In this document: positions 1 through 7,724 of the stretch, in pieces | Layout: every line of letters begins with the position of its first letter | Numbering within the stretch: the first letter of the stretch is position 1 | From: Methanobacteriota archaeon | Lineage (GTDB): Archaea; Methanobacteriota; Methanobacteria; Methanobacteriales; Methanobacteriaceae | Reading direction: 5' to 3' | NCBI GenBank assembly: GCA_023434825.1 | Contig: JAEYSH010000215.1 | Location: 1 to 20,911 of the forward strand | DNA length: 20,911 nucleotides | Notes under the pieces: model-generated | Seen by the model: only the letters and a program-made list of their open reading frames with translations | Databases searched by the model: none | What the model was told of the DNA's origin: nothing | Program-made: the position numbers and the translations under genes

Positions 1-14
1 AATTTTTGGCTTCC

Positions 15-33
15 CAAAAAGCTACGCTTTTTG
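15..33. repeat. short perfect inverted repeat beside tRNA-Leu
   Basis: An 8-nt arm (CAAAAAGC, 15-22) and its exact complement (26-33) flank a 3-nt loop. It lies just beyond the 3' end of the minus-strand tRNA and could fold as a small hairpin on either strand. It may help end transcription of the tRNA or of a gene off the left edge, or belong to a dispersed repeat. Its role is not determined. Confidence 0.5.
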
Positions 34-45
34 AGGACTTTTTTT

Positions 46-52
46 AAAAAAA
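46..52 (-). terminator. oligo-T terminator of tRNA-Leu
   Basis: Read on the minus strand, a run of seven T residues begins 8 nt after the tRNA discriminator base. Archaeal RNA polymerase stops at such T-runs without needing a strong hairpin, so this is the likely end of the tRNA transcript. Confidence 0.45.
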
Positions 53-60
53 GGTTGAAG

Positions 61-144
<84 letters not shown>

Positions 145-454
145 TTATTCAAATGCACATTACATTAAAAATGTTAAAAGTAACATTAGAACATACCATA
201 GTTTTTCTGTTTAACTATTTAAATGTTTTCATTTATATCTAGCGTTTTTCATACTTAAAAGCTAGTTTTGAATAAATAAATCTTTATAATTACTAAATTA
301 AAGTTTATATGAATTTTTTACTTTTTTTTAGTTTAAATTAAATCAAGGAAATACATTTTTATTACCTTTAATTACCTATAATTTTAATCTAAAAATAAAT
401 CTTAAAAATCGTAACTAATTAACTTTTTTAAAAATTAAAGATCAATAATTTAGC
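145..454. other. AT-rich intergenic region
   Basis: No credible coding frame or structured RNA was found in these 310 bases. On the minus strand a T/A-rich stretch near 164-171 (TTTTTAAT) sits about 25 nt before the tRNA 5' end and could be its TATA element. The rest is A/T-rich and should contain the promoter of the gene at 455, but no single TATA box stands out. There is no clear Shine-Dalgarno site directly before 455. Confidence 0.5.
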
Positions 455-742
455 ATGAATGCAGTTAAAGAAGTTGATGATGGAATTCTTATTGATATAG
501 AAGTGTCTACAAATTCATCTGATTTTGAAATTAAAGGATATAATGAATGGCGGGAGAGAATTGAAATTAGAATTAAAAATCAGCCCATTAAAGGAAAGGC
601 AAATAAAGAAATAATCAATGAATTTTCAATGATTACAAAAAAAGATGTTGAAATTATATCGGGCCATAAAAGTAGGTTAAAAACCTTGAAAATTTATGAA
701 ATATCTAAATTGACATTCTTAAGTATATTAAATATTAATTAG
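455..742 (+). CDS. UPF0235 (DUF167/YggU) family protein
   Basis: This 95-residue protein matches the UPF0235/DUF167 family, small conserved proteins of bacteria and archaea whose biochemical role is unsettled. The family signature is clear. A beta-rich start contains NSS and FEIKGYNEWR (about 20-32), then comes the core IKNQPIKGKANKEI (about 40-53) and the stretch EIISGHKSRLKTL (about 61-73), ending in a short helix. The length is normal for the family, so the gene is probably intact. The ATG at 455 is the only reasonable start, although no strong Shine-Dalgarno site precedes it. It is separated from galU by 295 bases and is probably transcribed separately, so its position next to the glycan genes may be incidental. 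Confidence 0.85.
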   Translation: MNAVKEVDDGILIDIEVSTNSSDFEIKGYNEWRERIEIRIKNQPIKGKANKEIINEFSMITKKDVEIISGHKSRLKTLKIYEISKLTFLSILNIN

Positions 743-757
743 TTTATTATAATAAAC
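742..757. repeat. 16-bp perfect palindrome at a stop codon
   Basis: GTTTATTATAATAAAC is its own reverse complement and starts on the last base of the TAG stop of the UPF0235 gene. It could be a terminator element or a protein-binding site. In such AT-rich DNA a chance origin is also plausible. Confidence 0.4.
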
Positions 758-947
758 AAAATATTTGATTTAAATAAAAAAGAAAAAAAATTTTTAATTA
801 ATTGGAAAGATGAAAAATCATAAATTAATTATTAGTTTCTTTTGAATTATTCAATAAATACTCATTTCCCAATATTTAATATAATGGAGTTACAGAAGTC
901 AATAAAAGATTTAGGAATAATAGTCTTAATATAAAAGTTATACTTTA

Positions 948-957
948 ATATAAATAT
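948..957 (+). promoter_or_regulatory. possible TATA box of galU
   Basis: The sequence ATATAAATAT resembles the archaeal TATA element. If used, transcription would start near 980, leaving a leader of about 55 nt that contains the AAGGAG ribosome-binding site at 1025-1030. Other A/T-rich stretches nearby could serve equally well. Confidence 0.25.
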
Positions 958-1037
958 ATTTAAATTAAATATTAAACAAACAATTTACATTAAATTTATA
1001 TTATTAAAGTCTGATTATTTAGTTAAGGAGAATTAAT

Positions 1038-1883
1038 ATGAAAGCGGTTATACCTGCTGCTGGACTTGGTACTCGATTTTTACCAGCCACAAAAGCACAG
1101 CCAAAAGAAATGTTGCCAGTATTTAACAAACCTACTATACAATATGTTGTTGAGGAGGCAGTGTCATCGGGAATAGATGATATTTTAATAATTACAGGTA
1201 AAGGAAAGCGTTCAATAGAAGATCACTTTGATAGGGCTTTTGAATTGGAATACTTCTTGAAGAATGGAGGTAAAACAGACTACCTTAAAGAAGTAGAGTC
1301 AATATCAGAACTTGCAGATATTTATTATGTTAGACAAAAAAAACAGAAAGGTCTAGGCGATGCAATAGCATGTGCAAAAAAACATGTAGATGGTGATCCA
1401 TTTGCTGTTTTACTTGGGGACACAATTGCTCAATCTGAAATTCCCTGTACAAAACAACTAATGAATGTTTATGATAAATATGAATCTACTGTAATCGCCA
1501 TTGAAGAAGTTCCTGATGAAAGAGTAGAGCGATATGGTATTGTTGATGGTACAAAAATTGATGATTCACTTTATAAAATTAATGATTTAGTTGAAAAACC
1601 TAAATTAAAAGACGCGCCTTCTAACCTAGGAATTTTAGGACGTTATATATTAACTCCAGAAATATTTGACTATATTAATGAAGTTCCTCCAGGAGTTGGT
1701 GGAGAAATTCAACTTACAGATGCTTTAAGACTTTTTGATGAAAGCTATGGCTGTATTTTTAACGGTAAGCTCCACGATATTGGAAATACCGTAGATTGGC
1801 TTAAAAGCTCCATTGAAATCGCACTTGAAAATGATGATGTTAATGGAGAATTAAAGGAATATTTGGCCAATATTCTTAAATAA
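1038..1883 (+). CDS. galU: UTP--glucose-1-phosphate uridylyltransferase
   Basis: GalU makes UDP-glucose from UTP and glucose 1-phosphate in the cytoplasm and supplies the activated hexose for this glycan locus. The 281-residue protein has the nucleotidyltransferase signature GLGTRFLPATKA (9-20) followed by KEMLPV with K23, then GLGDA (105-109), the metal and substrate-binding G127-D128, VEKP with K187, and GGEIQLTDAL (221-230). The length is normal for GalU. The start is supported by AAGGAG at 1025-1030, 7 nt before the ATG. Two T8 runs follow the stop, so it is probably a single-gene unit. RmlA-like thymidylyltransferases are related, but the KEMLPV and GGEIQLTDAL pattern favours GalU. The true sugar specificity has not been tested. 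Confidence 0.94.
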   Translation: MKAVIPAAGLGTRFLPATKAQPKEMLPVFNKPTIQYVVEEAVSSGIDDILIITGKGKRSIEDHFDRAFELEYFLKNGGKTDYLKEVESISELADIYYVRQKKQKGLGDAIACAKKHVDGDPFAVLLGDTIAQSEIPCTKQLMNVYDKYESTVIAIEEVPDERVERYGIVDGTKIDDSLYKINDLVEKPKLKDAPSNLGILGRYILTPEIFDYINEVPPGVGGEIQLTDALRLFDESYGCIFNGKLHDIGNTVDWLKSSIEIALENDDVNGELKEYLANILK

Positions 1884-1886
1884 TTC

Positions 1887-1925
1887 TTTTTTTTATATTT
1901 TCTAAATTTGAGATTACTTTTTTTT
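1887..1925 (+). terminator. tandem oligo-T terminators after galU
   Basis: Two runs of eight T residues (1887-1894 and 1918-1925) follow the galU stop codon within 42 nt. Paired T-runs of this kind are efficient intrinsic terminators for archaeal RNA polymerase. Confidence 0.55.
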
Positions 1926-1940
1926 AAAGATTATAATAAA

Positions 1941-1948
1941 TTATATAA
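1941..1948 (+). promoter_or_regulatory. TATA box before the GT2 gene
   Basis: TTATATAA fits the archaeal TATA consensus and lies just past the galU terminators. It predicts a start near 1970 and a leader of about 55 nt. The leader contains GTGTGAT (2015-2021), which can pair with the archaeal anti-Shine-Dalgarno sequence before the ATG at 2025. Confidence 0.4.
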
Positions 1949-2024
1949 GTTATATTATCTAAATTGACATTATATTCGATTATTTATGATTAAGTATTAT
2001 TAAAAAAGTATAAAGTGTGATTTT

Positions 2025-3149
2025 ATGATGATTTCAATTGTTATTCCTGCTTTGAATGAAGAGGGGATTGTCGGTAAAACGGTAAGGATGGTTCCAGTTC
2101 AAAAATTAAGGGAAAAAGGACTTGATGTGGAAATAGTTGTTGTGGACAATGCATCAACTGATAATACGGCTCAAGAAGCGCGCGATGCTGGGGCAAGAGT
2201 AGTATATGGAGAAAAAAGAGGATATGGAAACGCTTATCTAAAAGGATTTAGTGAAGCAAAAGGAGATATCATTGTAATGGGTGATGCAGACGGTACATAT
2301 CCCTTTGAAATGACTTATGAATTTATTCAGCCTATTTTAAATGGAGAAGCAGACTTTGTTATGGGTTCTCGACTTAAAGGAGATATTAAAGAGGGAGCTA
2401 TGCCCGCATTACATAAATATATAGGTAATCCTTTTCTTACATGGATGTTAAATGCTTTATTTAAAGCAGGAATTTCAGACTCACATTGTGGAATGAGGGC
2501 TATTAAGAAGGATACAATTAAAGAATTAGGTCTTAAAAGCCCTGGAATGGAATTTGCTTCTGAAATGGTAATAGAAGCAGCTAGAAAAAATGTAAAAATA
2601 GCAGAAATTCCTATTGATTATTATCCTCGAGAAGGTGAATCAAAGCTTAGTTCTTTTACTGATGGCTGGAGACACGTAAGATTTATGATGCTTTACAGAC
2701 CAACACCTTTTCTTTTAATTCCAGGTATTATAGTTTTACTTATGGGGGTAACCTTCTTTATAGGGGTTATTTTACAACAGTACCGGATGCATTCACTTAT
2801 TTTAGGAAGTTTACTGCTTATAATCGGATATCAAATGCTCCTGGCATGGATACAGTTTGGTGCATTCGGAGCAGTTTATGGTATTACCAAAACTTCTGTA
2901 AGAATTAAGAAATTCATGAATTATCACTCCCTTGGAAGAGAATTGGGTATAGGTTTGCTCCTACTTTTAGCAGGATTTGCTGTTGGTGTTAAAATTCTGT
3001 TTAGCTGGAGTCAGGTGGGATTTGGTGCACTATCTCAAATTCAATATGTTGTAATGGCCATGATCCTGTCTATTCTTGGAATTCAGACAATATTTTCTGG
3101 AATGTTCTTGAGCCTGTTGTTATTGAATTACGAAGGTGAAGCAGACTGA
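2025..3149 (+). CDS. GT2 glycosyltransferase, dolichyl-phosphate-sugar synthase type, with membrane domain
   Basis: Residues 1-225 form a GT-A family 2 catalytic domain like dolichyl-phosphate mannose or glucose synthases. Visible motifs are SIVIPALNEE at the start, VVVDNASTDNT with D41, the metal-binding DADG (D87 and D89), and GSRLKG followed by SDSHCGMRA (151-159), which is typical of this subfamily. The C-terminal part has four hydrophobic segments (about 228-250, 258-285, 308-328 and 342-367), as in archaeal and cyanobacterial relatives that carry a membrane domain. It probably transfers glucose or mannose from UDP- or GDP-sugar to a polyprenyl phosphate on the cytoplasmic face. galU immediately upstream suggests UDP-glucose. 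A second ATG directly follows the first, and the start could be either. The exact sugar and lipid are inferred. Confidence 0.9.
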   Translation: MMISIVIPALNEEGIVGKTVRMVPVQKLREKGLDVEIVVVDNASTDNTAQEARDAGARVVYGEKRGYGNAYLKGFSEAKGDIIVMGDADGTYPFEMTYEFIQPILNGEADFVMGSRLKGDIKEGAMPALHKYIGNPFLTWMLNALFKAGISDSHCGMRAIKKDTIKELGLKSPGMEFASEMVIEAARKNVKIAEIPIDYYPREGESKLSSFTDGWRHVRFMMLYRPTPFLLIPGIIVLLMGVTFFIGVILQQYRMHSLILGSLLLIIGYQMLLAWIQFGAFGAVYGITKTSVRIKKFMNYHSLGRELGIGLLLLLAGFAVGVKILFSWSQVGFGALSQIQYVVMAMILSILGIQTIFSGMFLSLLLLNYEGEAD

Positions 3150-3249
3150 TTTTTAATATTTATACTTCATTTTTGAGGTCGGAAATTAAGATTTCAACTT
3201 AAGAAGTGTATGCCTTAAATATGATAATTTTAATTTTTTGAGGTTCATG

Positions 3250-4386
3250 ATGAAAATTGCATTTATTTATGACGCTGTATACCCTTATGTAACTGGTGGG
3301 GCTGAAAAAAGAATCTATGAACTGGCAAAAAGACTTGTTCTAAGGGGTCATGAAGTTCACTGGTATGGCATAGGTTGGTGGTGGCCTGAAAAAGGGGAAA
3401 AAGACATTGAAATAGAGGGTATTCATCTTCATGGTGTTTGTAAACCTTTAGAACTTTATTCTGAAGATAGAAGATCAATAAAGGAAGCTATCTATTTTGC
3501 AATTAAACTTTTCCCTGTGCTTATGAAAGAAAAATATGATATTATAGATTGTCAGGGATTCCCGTTTTTTTCTTGTTTTTCAGCTAAAATACATTCATTA
3601 TTGGGTAAATCTAATCTCATTATAACATTACATGAAGTTTGGAATGATTACAGGTATGATTATCTTGGAAAAATTGGATTTTTTGGCAAATTAGTTGAAA
3701 AACTAATGGTAAATTTGACAAATAACATAATTTCAGTTTCGCCTAAAACAAAGAAAGATCTTAAAATGATAAAAAAATCAGAAAGCTCTATTGTAGTTTC
3801 TAATGGGATTGATTTTGAGCATATATCCAGAATATGCCCTTCTGATGAAAAATCCGACGTGATTTTTGCAGGTAGGTTGATTAAAGAAAAAAATGTAGAT
3901 ATGTTAATTAAATCTATTCAACTGGTAAAGGAAAAGATTCCAGATATAAATTGTTTAATAATAGGGAATGGTCCTGAAAAGCAGAAACTTAAAAAACTTG
4001 TAAATAATTTAGATGTTCAAGATAATATATCATTTAAAGGATTTGTTGATAATTATGATGATCTAATCGCTTATTTGAAATCTTCTAAAGTTTTTGTACT
4101 TCCCTCAAGTAGAGAAGGTTTTGGAATTGTTGTAACTGAAGCTAATGCATGTGGATTGCCTGTTGTTGTTGTCAATTATAAAATGAATGCAGCAGTTGAT
4201 CTTATTAAAAATGGAGAAAATGGTTTCATATCCCAACAATCGGATTTAGAAATATCGAAAAATATAATTAAATGTATTAAAGAAAAAAATAAAATGGAAG
4301 AAACTTGTGTTCAGAGTTCAAAAGAATATGATTGGAACTCAATAGTAAATAAAATTGAATTAATTTATAAAGAAGGGATTAAATGA
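3250..4386 (+). CDS. GT4 family glycosyltransferase
   Basis: This is a 378-residue retaining GT-B enzyme of family GT4 that should add a sugar from a nucleotide donor to a lipid-linked glycan in the cytoplasm. The N-terminal domain opens with MKIAFIYDAVYP and the acceptor-side loop TGGAEKRIYELAKRL. The C-terminal domain has FAGRLIKEKN, IIGNGPE and the EX7E motif EGFGIVVTEA (E289, E297). GAGGT at 3240-3244 lies 5 nt before the ATG at 3250 and only 2 nt before an ATG at 3247, so 3250 is preferred. An upstream in-frame TTG at 3238 overlaps the ribosome-binding site and is unlikely. The stop overlaps the start of gmd (ATGA, 4383-4386), which indicates coupled translation. Donor and acceptor are unknown, but the link to gmd suggests a GDP-sugar. 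Confidence 0.92.
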   Translation: MKIAFIYDAVYPYVTGGAEKRIYELAKRLVLRGHEVHWYGIGWWWPEKGEKDIEIEGIHLHGVCKPLELYSEDRRSIKEAIYFAIKLFPVLMKEKYDIIDCQGFPFFSCFSAKIHSLLGKSNLIITLHEVWNDYRYDYLGKIGFFGKLVEKLMVNLTNNIISVSPKTKKDLKMIKKSESSIVVSNGIDFEHISRICPSDEKSDVIFAGRLIKEKNVDMLIKSIQLVKEKIPDINCLIIGNGPEKQKLKKLVNNLDVQDNISFKGFVDNYDDLIAYLKSSKVFVLPSSREGFGIVVTEANACGLPVVVVNYKMNAAVDLIKNGENGFISQQSDLEISKNIIKCIKEKNKMEETCVQSSKEYDWNSIVNKIELIYKEGIK

Positions 4387-5432
4387 GTAAAAGAGCATTA
4401 GTAACAGGTTTAACTGGACAAGATGGCGCATATCTTGCTAAATTCTTATTAGAAAAAGGATATGAGGTTTTTGGAACATACAGGCGATTATCTACTCCCA
4501 ATTTTTGGAGATTACAACATCTCGATATTTTTGATAAAGTTAAGCTAATTCCAGCAGACCTATCTGATAGTTTTTCATTAATGGAAGCTATAAACATTTC
4601 AAAACCTCATGAAATCTATAATTTAGCTGCGCAGAGTTTTGTAGGAACTTCATTTGAGCAACCAGTTAGTACTGCTACGGTAACTGGATTAGGAGTTACA
4701 AGTATTTTAGAAGCAGTAAGGCAGATTGATACGGACATTAGATTTTATCAGGCATCTACCAGTGAATTATATGGAGAAGGTCATTCTTCCATATTAAGCG
4801 AAAAAACTGCTTTTGAACCTTCTAGCCCGTACGCAGCTGCTAAATTATATGGTTACTGGATTACAAGGATTTATAGGGAAGGTTATGATATATTCACATG
4901 TAATGGAATCTTATTTAATCATGAAAGCCCATTAAGGGGCTTGGAATTTGTAACAAGAAAAATTTCAAATACTGTAGCCAAAATAGCCATGGGAATGGAA
5001 AAAGAACTCTCCCTTGGAAATCTTGAAGCAAAAAGAGACTGGGGATATGCCCCTGATTATGTTAAGTCAATGTGGTTAATGCTGCAGCAAGAGGAACCTG
5101 ATGATTACGTTGTAGCAACTGGCGAAACTCATTCTGTTAGGGAATTTGTTGAAAAAGCTTTTGAATCTGTTGGATTAGACTGGGAAAAATATGTTAAAGT
5201 AGATAAAAAATTCCTTAGACCAATTGATGTTAATTTTTTACAGGGTGATTGTTCTAAAGCAAAAGAAAAATTAAAATGGAAACCAGAAGTTAAATTTGAA
5301 GAACTTGTTGAAATAATGGTAAAAGAAGACCTGGAAAAATGGGGGAAATGGCAAAGTGGAGAAAGATTCCCGTGGGATGCTCCAAATTATCCTAATGAAA
5401 CCAATATTCTTACAAGAGCTTTAAAATCATAA
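4383..5432 (+). CDS. gmd: GDP-mannose 4,6-dehydratase
   Basis: GMD converts GDP-mannose to GDP-4-keto-6-deoxymannose, the branch point to GDP-perosamine, GDP-rhamnose and GDP-fucose. The 349-residue extended SDR protein has the NADP-binding loop GLTGQDGAYLA (9-19) and the YRR stretch near 33-35. The catalytic set is T126-S-E128 and Y150-x3-K154, each six residues earlier than the known E. coli GMD residues, as expected from the shorter N-terminus. NHESPLRG and the C-terminal FLRPIDV region are also typical of the family. It overlaps the upstream GT4 by 4 nt. No GDP-fucose synthase or reductase is present. The perosamine synthase-like gene at 13935 is the likely next step in the pathway. T-runs follow the stop. 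Confidence 0.95.
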   Translation: MSKRALVTGLTGQDGAYLAKFLLEKGYEVFGTYRRLSTPNFWRLQHLDIFDKVKLIPADLSDSFSLMEAINISKPHEIYNLAAQSFVGTSFEQPVSTATVTGLGVTSILEAVRQIDTDIRFYQASTSELYGEGHSSILSEKTAFEPSSPYAAAKLYGYWITRIYREGYDIFTCNGILFNHESPLRGLEFVTRKISNTVAKIAMGMEKELSLGNLEAKRDWGYAPDYVKSMWLMLQQEEPDDYVVATGETHSVREFVEKAFESVGLDWEKYVKVDKKFLRPIDVNFLQGDCSKAKEKLKWKPEVKFEELVEIMVKEDLEKWGKWQSGERFPWDAPNYPNETNILTRALKS

Positions 5433-5435
5433 TTA

Positions 5436-5453
5436 TTTTTTTAACTTTTTTTT
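5436..5453 (+). terminator. tandem oligo-T terminator after gmd
   Basis: A T7 run (5436-5442) and a T8 run (5446-5453) follow directly after the gmd stop codon and probably end the 3250-5432 transcript. The remaining 140 bases before 5595 are A/T-rich and must hold the next promoter, which cannot be placed with confidence. Confidence 0.5.
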
Positions 5454-5594
5454 AAAGAAATAATTTAATAATATTAAAATTTAAATGTTTTAGAATTCAA
5501 TGTAGTTTAAAAAATTAATTTGCTTAAATAATTGATCTTGTTTCATTTATTAAAATATTAATTGGATTAATATGTTTACGTTTGGAGAATACAG

Positions 5595-7724
5595 ATGATA
5601 AATAAATTGATTAGTGAAATTGCAAATATTGATGCTAGAAAATGGTTTATTACAGTCATATTAACACTTTTTCTAACTGACCTTATTATTTTGTTAGATA
5701 TTTCGTGGTTGAGGTCATTTGTTCCGTTTCTTTATTTCACATTCATGCCTGGCTTTTTAATTCTTCAAATATTTAGATTAAATAAGCTTAATTTCCTAAA
5801 AAAATCTATTTTATGGATAGGATTAAGCATATCCTTCCTTATATTTGTTGGTTTATTATTAAATAGTCTTTATCCCTTTATTGCACAGCCTTTATCTTTA
5901 AATTCTGTGCTGATATCATTTAATATAATCATATTAGCTTTAGCATTATTAGCATATAAAAGGAATAAGAATGATTTCAATAAGAAAAATATTAACTTAA
6001 ATTTGGACAAATTAACTTCCCCTGTCATTTTTCCTCTTCTGTTCCCCTTTATGGCTATTTTGGGCACTTATTTAATGAATAATTGGGAAAATAATGTAGT
6101 TCTTTTATCAATGCTAATTTTAATACCCCTTTATTTGATTGTACTAACATTCCTTAAAGATAAAGTTAATAATGTTGTGTATCCTCTTTCGTTGTGGATG
6201 ATCAGCATGAGCTTGCTTTTAATGAACGGTTTAAGCTCAAGTCATTTAATGGGAAGAGATATTCATATTGAATTTTACTGTTTCCAATTGACTTTGGATG
6301 GATTTCATTGGGATATATCTAAATTTTATGATACATTTAACGCTTGTTTAAGTATAACTATATTGCCTACTATATATCAAGTATTATCAAATATAAACGG
6401 TGAATACATATTTAAACTATTTTTCCCATTGATAGGATCTACTGTTCCTTTAATAATTTACACTATTTCTAAAAAGTATTTAGAAGATAAATACGCATTC
6501 TTCGCTTCATTAATTTTAGTATCAATGGCTTTTTTTGCTTTTGAATCAATGGCAATTGTAAGGCAAATGATCAGCCTTATGTTTTTCTTCTTAGCAATTT
6601 TTGTTTTATTTGATACAGAAATTACTAAAAATGCTAAAAAAATGTTATTCTTAATTTTCATAATTTCTGTAGTTGTATCTCATTATTCAACTGCATATAT
6701 GGCCTTTATTTTCACTATGCCCATACTGGCATTGCCTTTCTTAAAAAGTATATTTAGAAAAATAAGAAATTCAAAAGAATCAATTAAATTTACTAATTTC
6801 GATGTAATCGCTGTCTATTTAATAGCTTTAGGAATATGGTATTCTATTATTGCTTTTATCCAAGTAAATAAAGTAACTAATGTTGTAGGTACAATTACTT
6901 CTTTATCTGGAGATGCCGGAACTGGAACATTTCTGGCTGAAAGTACTACGGACAGTATGGTACTAGCAATGTTGGGTATTGGGCTTAAATCACTTCCAAA
7001 TGTGATCAGTGCTTTTGTTCATGATGCCCTATTTATTATACTTGCTTTAGGCATTATTGCATTAATCTGGAAATATAATTACTTTAAAGAAAAATTTGAA
7101 TCTGGATTTTATTTGGGAGTAATTATTTCTATCATTTTACTCGTGTTATTCGTAGTTACGCCATACATTTCCCTTTATTATGGTGCAGAAAGAGTATTTT
7201 TCCAGTCTTTAGTTTTCCTGGCACCAGTTGTTGTTATAGGCGCTAAAGTAATTGCAAAAGGTATCAAAAAGCCAAAATTAGATATTTTCATATTATTGAT
7301 TTTAGTAATATCGGTCTTTAGTTGCAATACTTTTTTACAGTATCATTTTTTGGGCGAACCTCATTCACCATTTTATGAAAAAGTGGGGGAAGTTAGAGAT
7401 GAATATTATATACATGATCAGGAGGTAATATCTGCTAAATGGCTAAACAACTATCGTATAAATGATTTGAAAGTTTATTCTGATGGTATTGGTGGTTCAA
7501 GGATAATGTTAGGATTTTCACCGGATTTACCAAATTCAACTAATTTTTCGGTGAGAGGAATAGTATTTAACAATGGCTACACCTTTTTAGGTTATGTTAA
7601 TGTAAAAAATGGTATAATTTACAAGTCAATTCTGGATCCGTCTCCAAGAGAAGATTTTAATTACGTATTTAAAAACAAGACTAGAATTTATGATAATGGC
7701 GGTTCGGAGGTATTTTTTGGTTAA
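5595..7724 (+). CDS. DUF2206 polytopic membrane protein (copy A)
   Basis: This 709-residue protein belongs by its overall pattern to DUF2206, large archaeal membrane proteins of unknown function often found in glycan loci. It has roughly a dozen or more hydrophobic segments between 18 and 580, followed by an extracytoplasmic C-terminal domain of about 125 residues. Notable motifs are F-MPGFLIL (50-57), which resembles the DUF1616 N-terminus, G220-R-D222-I-H-I-E226 after the first membrane bundle, R324 in VRQMI, SHYS (362-365), and YYGAERVF with R533. Placement of the acidic D-x3-E motif recalls GT-C transferases, but this is inference. GGAG at 5584-5587 precedes the ATG by 7 nt. Its end overlaps the next GT4 by 8 nt, so the two are co-translated. 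Copy B starts at 19525. Confidence 0.88.
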   Translation: MINKLISEIANIDARKWFITVILTLFLTDLIILLDISWLRSFVPFLYFTFMPGFLILQIFRLNKLNFLKKSILWIGLSISFLIFVGLLLNSLYPFIAQPLSLNSVLISFNIIILALALLAYKRNKNDFNKKNINLNLDKLTSPVIFPLLFPFMAILGTYLMNNWENNVVLLSMLILIPLYLIVLTFLKDKVNNVVYPLSLWMISMSLLLMNGLSSSHLMGRDIHIEFYCFQLTLDGFHWDISKFYDTFNACLSITILPTIYQVLSNINGEYIFKLFFPLIGSTVPLIIYTISKKYLEDKYAFFASLILVSMAFFAFESMAIVRQMISLMFFFLAIFVLFDTEITKNAKKMLFLIFIISVVVSHYSTAYMAFIFTMPILALPFLKSIFRKIRNSKESIKFTNFDVIAVYLIALGIWYSIIAFIQVNKVTNVVGTITSLSGDAGTGTFLAESTTDSMVLAMLGIGLKSLPNVISAFVHDALFIILALGIIALIWKYNYFKEKFESGFYLGVIISIILLVLFVVTPYISLYYGAERVFFQSLVFLAPVVVIGAKVIAKGIKKPKLDIFILLILVISVFSCNTFLQYHFLGEPHSPFYEKVGEVRDEYYIHDQEVISAKWLNNYRINDLKVYSDGIGGSRIMLGFSPDLPNSTNFSVRGIVFNNGYTFLGYVNVKNGIIYKSILDPSPREDFNYVFKNKTRIYDNGGSEVFFG
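7706..7719 (+). promoter_or_regulatory. Shine-Dalgarno and TTG start inside the DUF2206 3' end
   Basis: A perfect GGAGGT (7706-7711) sits 5 nt before an in-frame TTG (7717-7719), and both lie within the last codons of the DUF2206 gene. The encoded N-terminus, MVKILFIHN, is a textbook GT4 opening strand. This decides the start of the next gene and rejects the ATG at 7690. Confidence 0.75.

Noticed and set aside
3238..3249. TTG at 3238 as the start of the GT4 ending at 4386
   Set aside because: The TTG overlaps the GAGGT ribosome-binding site, and the family N-terminus begins at the ATG at 3250.
7690..7716. Upstream ATG as the start of the GT4 ending at 8853
   Set aside because: It lacks a ribosome-binding site and would add nine residues with no GT4 counterpart, while GGAGGT at 7706-7711 is ideally placed for the TTG at 7717.
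5595..7724. DUF2206 copy A as an AglB-type oligosaccharyltransferase
   Set aside because: The WWDYG-type motif and the length expected for AglB are absent, so only a more general GT-C resemblance is proposed.
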